Assembly: GCA_021808035.1 (NCBI GenBank)
Contig: JAKBCG010000062.1
Span: 1 to 10,534, forward strand
DNA: 10,534 bases
Source of the DNA: Pseudomonadota bacterium
GTDB lineage: Bacteria > Pseudomonadota > Gammaproteobacteria > Steroidobacterales > Steroidobacteraceae
Reading direction: 5' to 3'
Both the position numbers and the translations under genes were made by a program. The notes below the pieces were generated by a model. It made no database searches. It was not told the DNA's origin and was given only the letters and a program-made list of their open reading frames with translations. This document shows positions 1 to 6,226 of this stretch, piece by piece. Position 1 is the first letter of the stretch, and each line of letters begins with the position of its first letter.

Positions 1-1
1 C

Positions 2-328
2 GTACCGGATCCGGCGGGGGCGCTCGCCGCGCTGGCCGCGCTCGTACGGCCCGGCGGCGACGTCGTCGTCTCGACGTTGAACCGGACGTGGCAGTCCTTC
101 CTGGTCGCGATCGTCGGGGCCGAGTACGTCGCCCGCATGTTGCCGCGCGGCACCCACGATTACCTGAAATTCATCCGTCCATCCGAACTCGCCCGCTGGG
201 GACGCGAGGCCGGGCTCGCACTTCGCGATCTCACCGGCGTCGGCTACGATCCGTTCACGCGCTCCTTCGGTCTGTCGCGGCACGCCGCCGTGAACTATCT
301 CGCGCACTTCCGCCGTGCCGATTCCTGA
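2..328 (+). CDS. ubiG: UbiG, ubiquinone biosynthesis O-methyltransferase (C-terminal part, start outside window)
   Basis: This is the last 108 residues of the SAM-dependent O-methyltransferase that carries out both O-methylations in ubiquinone synthesis. The frame is open from base 2 and ends at TGA 326-328. The N-terminal SAM-binding motif lies outside the window. What remains has the segment LVRPGGDVVVSTLNRTW followed by VGAEYVARMLPRGTHD, then KFIRPSEL, which match the E. coli UbiG pattern (STLNRN, GAEYILRMVPKGTHD, KFIKPAEL) by recall. The C-terminus also ends in the UbiG manner (VNYLAHFRR, compare VNYMLHTQNK). A TTG at 77 is only an internal leucine codon, not a start. The next gene begins 14 bases before this stop, so the two are probably co-transcribed. 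Confidence 0.95.
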   Translation, partial: VPDPAGALAALAALVRPGGDVVVSTLNRTWQSFLVAIVGAEYVARMLPRGTHDYLKFIRPSELARWGREAGLALRDLTGVGYDPFTRSFGLSRHAAVNYLAHFRRADS

Positions 329-1007
329 GCGCCTGCGCGATCGGCCGCCGCGGGCGCTGCTGTTCGACCTCGACGGAACACTGCTCGATACGGCGCCGGA
401 CATGTACCGCGCGTTCAGCGCGTTGCTTCGGGAGCGCCACCGCGAACCGGTCGCCTACGAACTCGTCCGTCCGCGCGTGAGCCATGGCGCCGCCGGGGTG
501 CTGCGCGCGGGCTTTGCCGACGTCGGCGAGAGCGAGTTCGATGCGCTCCGACAGCGCTTCCTCGAACTGTATCGCGACGCACTCTGCGTCGACACCCGGC
601 TCTTCCCGGGCATGGACCGCGCACTCGATGCGCTCGCCGCCCACGGCCTGGCGGCGGGGATCGTGACGAACAAGGCCGCGTGGCTCGCCGAACCGCTGAT
701 CGATTCGCTCGGCTTGCGGTCGCGCTTCGCGTGTGTGGTCAGCGGCGACACGGTCGCCGAGCGCAAACCGCACCCGCTGCCGCTGCTGCACGCCGCGAAG
801 CTCGCCGGCGCCGCGCCTGCGGAGTGCGTCTACGTCGGCGACGCGGCCCGCGACGTCGAGGCGGCCCGCGCCGCCGGCATGCCCTCGCTGGTCGCACGCT
901 ATGGTTATCTCGGACCCGGCGAGGATCCCGACGCCTGGGGCGCCGACGGCGCGATCGACTCGCCGGACGAGATCGTCGACTGGCTGGTCGCAGCCTGGCG
1001 CCGATGA
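315..1007 (+). CDS. gph: HAD-family sugar-phosphate phosphatase, Gph type; MupP (MurNAc-6-phosphate phosphatase) is a serious alternative
   Basis: A 230-residue haloacid-dehalogenase phosphatase. All four HAD motifs are present: DLDGT with nucleophile D18 and acid D20, T118 in IVTNK, K151 in ERKPHP, and GDAARD with D176 and D180. A cap domain lies between motifs I and II (about residues 26-95). The start is GTG 315, the only start codon in frame ahead of the DxD motif. It overlaps ubiG by 14 bases and has no clear Shine-Dalgarno, so coupling to ubiG translation is likely. Automatic annotation would call it phosphoglycolate phosphatase, which detoxifies 2-phosphoglycolate. However, in Pseudomonas the gene between ubiG and the yciK homologue is mupP, which removes phosphate from N-acetylmuramic acid 6-phosphate in the AnmK-AmgK-MurU recycling route. 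The sequence alone does not settle the substrate. Confidence 0.9.
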   Translation: MPIPERLRDRPPRALLFDLDGTLLDTAPDMYRAFSALLRERHREPVAYELVRPRVSHGAAGVLRAGFADVGESEFDALRQRFLELYRDALCVDTRLFPGMDRALDALAAHGLAAGIVTNKAAWLAEPLIDSLGLRSRFACVVSGDTVAERKPHPLPLLHAAKLAGAAPAECVYVGDAARDVEAARAAGMPSLVARYGYLGPGEDPDAWGADGAIDSPDEIVDWLVAAWRR

Positions 1008-1069
1008 CGGTCGCGCCGAGCGCGTTCGCCGCACGCACCGGACCACGGATGCGGGGCCGCCGGCGTTGA
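1004..1069 (+). other. 21-codon mini-ORF bridging gph and the next gene
   Basis: ATG 1004-1006 overlaps the gph stop (ATGA at 1004-1007). Its reading frame runs 21 codons to TGA 1067-1069, which in turn overlaps the TTG start of the next gene (TTGA at 1066-1069). The peptide is short and rich in Arg, Ala and Gly, with no recognisable domain. It may act only as a coupling leader that carries ribosomes to the TTG start, or it may be chance in a GC-rich sequence. I do not claim a functional peptide. Confidence 0.3.
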
Positions 1070-1833
1070 CGAGCCTGGACGAACCGTATCGAGCTCGCGC
1101 GGCACCGCCCGGCAGCTCACGCCATCTTGCGTGGTTGTTCTCGGCGCCGGCCGCGCGCGCGCCGCTCCTCGGGGTCTTCGCGCTGCTCGCCGAATGGCGC
1201 GCCACGCTGCATGCCGACGTCGCGCCGGAAGTCGCCGCGACGAAGCTCGCCTGGTGGCGGGACGAGATCCAGCGACTGCGGCAAGCCCGTCCCGTGCATC
1301 CGATCGGCCGGTACCTCCTGGCATCGGTCACCGCGACGCCGGACGACTGGGAACCCCTGGTGCGGGCGATCGATGCCGCCGCGCGCCAGGCAGGCGGCGC
1401 GATGCTCGACACCGCCGCCGACCGCATCGAGCATGCCGACGCGCTGATCGGCGGGCCGCTGCGGGTCGCGGCGACGCTCGCAGAGAAAGCAGTTCGACGC
1501 GACGTCGAACCCACGGCGCGCGCGCTCGAAGCCTGCACGCGCGCGATCGCGACGGGGGAATTCCTCACGCTGACGGCCGCCGGCGCGCCGGATCAGGCCG
1601 ACGCATTGCGCGCCGCGGCTCGGCGGGAGTACGTCGCGGCCGTCGACGCGCTACCGACGGTCGCCCGGGCGCGGTACCGCGGCCTGTTGGTGCTCGCGGT
1701 GCTCGAAGCGCATCATTTGAGTACCGGCCGATCCGACGCCACGATGCCGGCACGGCTGTCCGACCTGTGCCTCGCATGGCGCACCGCCCGGCGCGCGGCG
1801 CGGGCGGATCCACGAACCACGGAGATTCCATGA
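1066..1833 (+). CDS. Squalene/phytoene-synthase-fold protein without Asp-rich motifs (NDUFAF6-like)
   Basis: A 255-residue protein of the trans-isoprenyl synthase fold. The family outline is visible at the N-terminus: AAPPGSSRHLAWLF (residues 12-25), then a helix in the place of the usual ALYAFCRxxDD (LLGVFALLAEWRATLH, 34-49), then KLAWWRDEI (60-68), the conserved WWR block. The first Asp-rich motif (DDxxD) is replaced by EWRATLHAD, and no second DxxxD motif is obvious, so prenyl-diphosphate condensation seems unlikely. This resembles NDUFAF6, the mitochondrial complex I assembly factor of the same superfamily, and small uncharacterised proteobacterial homologues. TTG 1066 is the only start in frame after the gph stop and gives the expected N-terminus. 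A GGGG run lies about 10 bases upstream. It ends in an ATGA overlap with yciK. The role is unknown; respiratory-complex assembly is inference from the family and from ubiG nearby. Confidence 0.75.
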   Translation: MTSLDEPYRARAAPPGSSRHLAWLFSAPAARAPLLGVFALLAEWRATLHADVAPEVAATKLAWWRDEIQRLRQARPVHPIGRYLLASVTATPDDWEPLVRAIDAAARQAGGAMLDTAADRIEHADALIGGPLRVAATLAEKAVRRDVEPTARALEACTRAIATGEFLTLTAAGAPDQADALRAAARREYVAAVDALPTVARARYRGLLVLAVLEAHHLSTGRSDATMPARLSDLCLAWRTARRAARADPRTTEIP

Positions 1834-2588
1834 CGACGACTCTCGACCCGAAAACGTATGTCGCGCCGCCCGACCTGCTGGCGGGCCGCGTGATCCTGGT
1901 CACCGGCGCGAGCGGCGGGCTCGGCGGCGCGATCGCGGTCGCTTGTGCCCGCGCCGGTGCGCAGGTGATCCTCTGCGGCCGCAACGAACGCAAGCTCGAG
2001 GCGTGCTACGACCGGATCGCGGCCGACGGAGGTCCGACGCCGGCGCTGGCGCCGCTCGACCTCGCAACAGCGACCGCGTCCGCCTACGACGCGCTCGCGA
2101 CGACGATCGAGCGCGAGTACGGGCGGCTCGACGGTCTCGTGCACGCGGCTGCGATCCTCGGCGACCGCACGCCGCTCGAGATGTACGACGTGCCGACCTG
2201 GTGCCGCGTGCTGCACGTGAACCTGACGGCGCCGTTCATCCTGACCCAGGTGCTGCTGCCCGCGCTGCGCCGTTCGGAGGCCGCGTCGGTGGTGTTCGCG
2301 AGCAGCGGCGTCGTGAAGCAGCCCCGCCCGTTCTGGGGTGCTTACGCGGTCGCGAAGAGCGGTCTGGAAACGGTCCGCGCGATGTTCGCGGAGGAACTCG
2401 CGGGAATCACGAACATCCGCGTGAACAGCGTGAACCCGGGCCCGATGCGCACACCGATGCGCTTCGCGGCCTATCCGGCCGAGAATCCAAACACCCTCCC
2501 GCATCCCGAGCGCGTGACCGGCGCGTTCCTGTACCTGCTCGGGCCCGACGGGCGCGACGTCAACGCGCGTTATTTCGACGCCCAGTAG
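1830..2588 (+). CDS. yciK: YciK-type short-chain dehydrogenase/reductase (NAD(P)-dependent oxidoreductase)
   Basis: A 252-residue classical SDR. The cofactor loop TGASGGLG is at residues 25-32, N131 lies in the VNLTAPF helix, catalytic serine is S158 or S159, and the YxxxK pair is Y172 and K176 (YAVAK). The usual NNAG element is HAAAILG (105-111), and the start DLLAGRVILVTGAS and end YFDAQ resemble E. coli YciK (DLLNDRIILVTGAS, FDAQ). GRN at 50-52 after the second strand suggests NADP preference (inference). ATG 1830 overlaps the previous stop (ATGA), and GGAG at 1821-1824 provides a Shine-Dalgarno. The substrate is unknown. Its last 29 bases overlap the end of rluB on the other strand. Confidence 0.9.
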   Translation: MTTTLDPKTYVAPPDLLAGRVILVTGASGGLGGAIAVACARAGAQVILCGRNERKLEACYDRIAADGGPTPALAPLDLATATASAYDALATTIEREYGRLDGLVHAAAILGDRTPLEMYDVPTWCRVLHVNLTAPFILTQVLLPALRRSEAASVVFASSGVVKQPRPFWGAYAVAKSGLETVRAMFAEELAGITNIRVNSVNPGPMRTPMRFAAYPAENPNTLPHPERVTGAFLYLLGPDGRDVNARYFDAQ

Positions 2589-3465
2589 CGGTCTTCGGGC
2601 TCGCGCCGGGCGCGGGCTGCGAGCCCGGCGACGGCGGCGGATCGGCGAGCGCCGCGGCGGCTTCCTCGGCCTGCGCGGCCGGCGCGTCCACGGCGGCCTC
2701 GCCGGCGATCGCCGCCAGCAGGGCCTCGCGCTCCGCGGTGGTGATCGACCGCGATCGACCGCGCGGCAGTTCGCGCCCCAGACGCACCGGCCCGATGCGC
2801 ACCCGCATCAGTCGGCTGACGACGAATCCGCGCGCGCCCCACCAATGCCGCACCGACGCCGGGCGCGTCGCGCGCGCGGTCACCGTGACCCAGTGGTTCG
2901 AACCCTCGCCGTACTGCGCGGTCGCCGCGAGAATGGTCATCGGTTCGCCCTCGCAATCGGTCGCCGCGAGGAACTCGGCGATCTGCCCGTCGTCGAGCGG
3001 TCCGCGCAGGCGCAGGAGGTAGTCTTGCTCCAGCCGGTGCGCGCCCCGGGACACCCGATTCGCCCAGGCGCCGTCATCCGTCAGGATCTCGAGTCCCCCA
3101 TCGACCGGCGGCAAGGGCTGGATCGCGAGCCACCGGCCGCCGGTGCGGGGCAGGCGCAATCGATCGGAGGTCCGCGATACCGCCTCCTTCAGGTCGAGCG
3201 GATCGCCGGGCGACCGGTGAAGGAGCAGCACCCGCGCCGTGCGCCGCGGATGTGTTGGAAAGCGTACCGGGCGCCCGTCGAGCGTGACCCGGTCGCCGGG
3301 AGACAGCCCCGCGCCGAGCGACGGCACGGACCCGTTGATCTCGAGGCGTCCCTCGCGGATCCAGCGCTCGATCTCGCGACGCGAGCCCACGCCGGCGGCC
3401 GCAAGCACCTTCTGCACCCGGCCGGCCGGCGGCGCCTCCTTGCGACGAGGTGCGCGGGGTCGCAT
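2560..3465 (-). CDS. rluB: RluB-family 23S rRNA pseudouridine synthase homologue with a degenerate active site
   Basis: A 301-residue protein with an N-terminal S4 RNA-binding domain (residues 15-65: RVQKVLAAAGVGSRREIE) and an RsuA/RluB/E/F-like domain (about 77-245) ending in VSRLMRVRIG and ELPRG. The tail from about 257 is low-complexity Ala/Pro. RluB normally makes pseudouridine at position 2605 of E. coli 23S rRNA. Here the catalytic block is altered: where the family has GRLDxxSxGLLLLTNDG, this protein reads QPLPPVDGGLEILTDDG (116-132). The nucleophilic Asp is therefore Pro119. The KPxG element reads HRSPG (83-87). Y149 and the C-terminal block remain. The frame continues on both sides, so this is substitution, not a frameshift. 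ATG 3465 lies 4 bases after the scpB stop with GGAGG upstream. An in-frame extension to 3552 would add an Arg-rich stretch inside scpB and is less likely. Fold sure, activity doubtful. Confidence 0.85.
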   Translation of the reverse strand: MRPRAPRRKEAPPAGRVQKVLAAAGVGSRREIERWIREGRLEINGSVPSLGAGLSPGDRVTLDGRPVRFPTHPRRTARVLLLHRSPGDPLDLKEAVSRTSDRLRLPRTGGRWLAIQPLPPVDGGLEILTDDGAWANRVSRGAHRLEQDYLLRLRGPLDDGQIAEFLAATDCEGEPMTILAATAQYGEGSNHWVTVTARATRPASVRHWWGARGFVVSRLMRVRIGPVRLGRELPRGRSRSITTAEREALLAAIAGEAAVDAPAAQAEEAAAALADPPPSPGSQPAPGASPKTATGRRNNAR

Positions 3466-3469
3466 CCGC

Positions 3470-4114
3470 TCAGCCTGCCTCCGCCGCGTCGGTCGGCGTT
3501 GTCGGCGCGGCCGGCGCCTCCGCACCGGCCGGCTCCGCGATCTCGGCCGCATCCGCTCCCGGCAGGCTCAACTGCACCCGCAGGTCCTCGAGCTCCCGGA
3601 GCTGCGCGAGCGTCGGCAGGTCGTCCAGCTTCTTCAAGCCGAAATAATCCAGGAACTCCCGGGTCGTGCCGAGCAGCTCGGGCTTGCCCGGCACGTCGCG
3701 ATGGCCGACGACGCGGATCCAGTTGCGTTCGAGCAGCGTCTTCACGATGTGCGGGTTGACCGCGACGCCGCGGATCTGCTCGATCTCGCCCCGGGTGATC
3801 GGCTGACGGTACGCGACCAGCGCCAGCGTCTCGAGCAGCGCGCGCGAATACTTCGCCGGCCGCTCGACCCAGAGCTTCGAGACCGGCTCGGCGAACGCCG
3901 GCCGGATCTGCACGCGAAAGCCGCTCGCGACCTCGATCAGCTGTATGGCGCGGTTCGCATAATCCGCGCGCAGCGCATCGATCGCCGCGCGCACCGCCGC
4001 CGCGTCGACGCCGTCCCGTTCGTCGAACACCCCGGTCAGGTCGTCGAGGCCGAGCGGGCGTCCCGCCGCGAGCAACGCCGCCTCGACGACGTACTTCACG
4101 TACTCTTCATTCAT
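3470..4114 (-). CDS. scpB: ScpB, segregation and condensation protein B
   Basis: A 214-residue winged-helix subunit of the SMC-ScpAB condensin, which compacts and helps segregate the chromosome. The N-terminus YVKYVVEAALLAAGRPLGLD fits the ScpB start (EALLFAxxxPL). The second winged helix carries the family signature SRALLETLALVAYRQPITRGEIE and IRGVAVNPHIVKTLLERNWI, followed by GHRDVPGKPELLGTT and FLDYFGLKKLDDLP. The last ~40 residues are an Ala/Pro/Glu-rich tail. ATG 4114 overlaps the end of scpA by 8 bases, with a GAGAG sequence about 6 bases upstream, so the two subunits are probably made by coupled translation. Confidence 0.96.
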   Translation of the reverse strand: MNEEYVKYVVEAALLAAGRPLGLDDLTGVFDERDGVDAAAVRAAIDALRADYANRAIQLIEVASGFRVQIRPAFAEPVSKLWVERPAKYSRALLETLALVAYRQPITRGEIEQIRGVAVNPHIVKTLLERNWIRVVGHRDVPGKPELLGTTREFLDYFGLKKLDDLPTLAQLRELEDLRVQLSLPGADAAEIAEPAGAEAPAAPTTPTDAAEAG

Positions 4115-5015
4115 TCTGCGCTCTCAGGTTGTCTTCGTTCGCGGCGTCCTGCGCGCCGGTCGGTGCGGCCGAGCGCCCGTCGCCGCGCCGCACGTGCAGC
4201 GGACCGTAGAGCTCGCTCTGCTGGATCTCGATCAGCCCCTCGCGCAACAGCTCGAGCAGCGCGATGAACGTGACCGTGACACCGAGCCGGCCCTCCTCCG
4301 CGCGGAACAGGCGCACGAAATCCACGAACTCCCGTGTCTCGAGCGCCGCGAGGACGTCGGTCATCCGTTGTCGCACGGACAGCGCCTCGCGTTGCACGTG
4401 GTGATGCGCGAACATGTCGCTGCGGGCGAGGACCTCCTGGAACGCGAGCAGCATCTCCGGCAGCGTGACCTGCGGCGGAAGCCGCGTCACCTTGCGCCCG
4501 GCGAGATCGGCCGCGGCGACCCAGGTGTCCCGCTCCAGCCGAGGCATCCGGTCGAGCCCTTCCGCCGCGCGCTTGAACCGCTCGTACTCCTGCAGGCGTC
4601 GCACGAGCTCCGCGCGCGGATCGGCCTCGTCCGGACTCTCGTCGCTGCGCACGCGCGGCAGCAGCATCCGCGACTTCACCTCCGCGAGCGTCGCCGCCAT
4701 CACCAGATACTCGCCGGCGAGTTCGAGCTGCAGCACCTGCATCAGCTCGATGTAACGCATGTACTGGCGGGTGATCTCGGCGATCGGGATGTCGAGGATG
4801 TCGAGGTTCTGCCGGCGGATCAGGTACAAGAGCATGTCGAGCGGCCCCTCGAAGGCCTCGAGGAACACCTCGAGCGCCTGCGGGGGGATGTACAGGTCGC
4901 GGGGCAACACCGTGATCGGCTGCCCGTCGACCACCGCGAACGGCATTTCGGCCTGTGCGGGCGATGCGCCGTGCGTCTGCGGGTCCGTCGGTCCGGGCTC
5001 GTCCGCGCCGCTCAT
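4107..5015 (-). CDS. scpA: ScpA, segregation and condensation protein A (kleisin)
   Basis: A 302-residue kleisin that bridges the SMC heads and binds ScpB. An N-terminal extension of ~45 residues (acidic, Pro/Gln-rich, then PFAVVDGQPITVLPRDLY) precedes the conserved SMC-binding helix FEGPLDMLLYLIRRQNLDIL. The next blocks are DIPIAEITRQYMRYIELM and LAGEYLVMAATLAEVKSRML, the hallmark of the family. A linker follows and then the C-terminal winged helix (about residues 205-275, GRLGVTVTFIALLELLREG) that contacts the other SMC head. ATG 5015 overlaps the trpS stop by 4 bases (ATGA). The Shine-Dalgarno is weak (GGA), consistent with coupling. Confidence 0.96.
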   Translation of the reverse strand: MSGADEPGPTDPQTHGASPAQAEMPFAVVDGQPITVLPRDLYIPPQALEVFLEAFEGPLDMLLYLIRRQNLDILDIPIAEITRQYMRYIELMQVLQLELAGEYLVMAATLAEVKSRMLLPRVRSDESPDEADPRAELVRRLQEYERFKRAAEGLDRMPRLERDTWVAAADLAGRKVTRLPPQVTLPEMLLAFQEVLARSDMFAHHHVQREALSVRQRMTDVLAALETREFVDFVRLFRAEEGRLGVTVTFIALLELLREGLIEIQQSELYGPLHVRRGDGRSAAPTGAQDAANEDNLRAQNE

Positions 5016-6226
5016 CGATAATCCAGCGACATCGAGTGTCGCACGACTTCCAAGGTGTCGCGCGCGACGTCACGCGCCCGGTCGCAGCCCTGCGCGATGA
5101 TCCCGCGGACGACGTCGGGGTTCTCCTCGAACTCCCGGGCCCTCTTCGCGATCGTCGAGGTCTCCTCGACGATCTTGTCGATCAAGGGTTTCTTGCAGTC
5201 GAGACAGCCGATCCCGGCCGAGCGGCAGCCGGCCTGCGCCCAATCGCGCGTCTCGGCGCTCGAGTAGACCTGGTGCAGATCCCAGACGGGGCATTTCTGC
5301 GGATCACCGGGATCGGTCCGCCGCACGCGCGCCGGGTCCGTCTGCATCGTCTTCAGCTTGCGCACCACCGAATCACTGTCTTCCCGCAGGCCGATCGTGT
5401 TGCCGTAGGACTTCGACATCTTGCGCCCGTCGAGCCCGGGGACCTTCGGCGTCGAGGTCAACAGCACTTCCGGCTCGGGCAGCACCGCGATTCCCGCGCC
5501 CTCGAGGTAGCCGAGCAAGCGGTCGCGGTCCGCGACGGTGAGCCGCGCATTCGCCTCGACCATCGCCCGCGCCTTGCCGAGCGCCTCGGCGTCGCCCTTC
5601 TCCTGAAACTCCTTGCGCAGGGTCCTGTACAGCGTCGCGTTGCGGGCACCGAGACCCTTGATCGCCTTGTCGACCTTCGCCTCGAACTCCGCTTCGCGGC
5701 CGTAGAGGTGATTGAACCGCCGCGCGATCTCGCGGGTGATCTCCACGTGGGCGACCTGGTCTTCGCCGACCGGCACATAGTCGGGTCGGTACAGCAGGAT
5801 GTCGGCCGACTGCAGCAGCGGATAGCCGAGGAATCCGTAGGTGTCGAGGTCGCGGTCCTTCAGTTGTGCCTGCTGATCCTTGTACGAGGGCACCCGCTCG
5901 AGCCAGCCGAGCGGCGTGATCATCGACAGCAGAAGGTGGAGTTCCGCATGTTCGGGCACCTTCGACTGGACGAACAACGTCGCAACGCCCGGGTTGAGAC
6001 CCGCGGCGAGCCAATCGATCGCCATCGTCCACACGTGCTCCTCGAGACGGGAATTGTCCTCGTACCCGGTGGTGAGCGCATGCCAGTCGGCGATGAAGAA
6101 GTAACATTCGTACTGGTACTGCAGGTCGATCCAGTTCTTGAGCGCACCGTGGTAATTGCCGAGGTGCAGCTGCCCCGTCGGACGCATCCCGGACAGCACC
6201 CGGCGGTTCGGCGGCGCGACGCTCAC
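5012..6226 (-). CDS. trpS: TrpS, tryptophan--tRNA ligase (long form with a four-cysteine motif)
   Basis: A 404-residue class I synthetase that charges tRNA-Trp. The HIGH-type motif is LHLGNYHG (20-27) after SGMRPTGQ, and KMSKS is at 269-273. The stretch LGYPLLQSADILLYRPDYVPVGEDQ is typical of TrpRS. It is about 70 residues longer than E. coli TrpS (334). Most of the excess is a charged, helical-looking insertion of ~65 residues between HLYG (173-176) and the KMSKS loop; I recall similar insertions in Xanthomonas TrpS. In the C-terminal half, Cys312, Cys334, Cys341 and Cys344 form C-x21-C-x6-C-x2-C, nearly the iron-sulfur motif of Thermotoga maritima TrpRS. GTG 6226 overlaps the protease stop (GTGA), with GGGAG about 6 bases upstream. 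Longer upstream frames run into the protease gene. Confidence 0.97.
   Translation of the reverse strand: MSVAPPNRRVLSGMRPTGQLHLGNYHGALKNWIDLQYQYECYFFIADWHALTTGYEDNSRLEEHVWTMAIDWLAAGLNPGVATLFVQSKVPEHAELHLLLSMITPLGWLERVPSYKDQQAQLKDRDLDTYGFLGYPLLQSADILLYRPDYVPVGEDQVAHVEITREIARRFNHLYGREAEFEAKVDKAIKGLGARNATLYRTLRKEFQEKGDAEALGKARAMVEANARLTVADRDRLLGYLEGAGIAVLPEPEVLLTSTPKVPGLDGRKMSKSYGNTIGLREDSDSVVRKLKTMQTDPARVRRTDPGDPQKCPVWDLHQVYSSAETRDWAQAGCRSAGIGCLDCKKPLIDKIVEETSTIAKRAREFEENPDVVRGIIAQGCDRARDVARDTLEVVRHSMSLDYR

Noticed and set aside
3..14. TACCGGATCCGG occurs at 3-14 and again at 8531-8542
   Set aside because: A 12-bp self-complementary-type GC motif in unrelated contexts (coding and leader); I see no shared flanks, so chance is likely.
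255..1568. 437-codon open frame on the minus strand across gph and the next gene
   Set aside because: Arg/Ala/Ser-rich translation with no domain, lying antisense to well-recognised genes; a typical GC-rich shadow frame.
2613..2627. CGGGCT-GCG-AGCCCG hairpin just past the yciK stop
   Set aside because: Only 6 bp, no T-run, and inside the rluB coding region; common by chance at this GC content.
2743..2762. Exact 10-bp tandem GATCGACCGC in rluB
   Set aside because: Lies in coding sequence and encodes an Arg-Ser run in frame; too short to call a repeat element.
3466..3552. 29-residue N-terminal extension of rluB to 3552
   Set aside because: Arg-rich and overlapping scpB; the ATG at 3465 gives a normal start before the S4 domain with GGAGG upstream.
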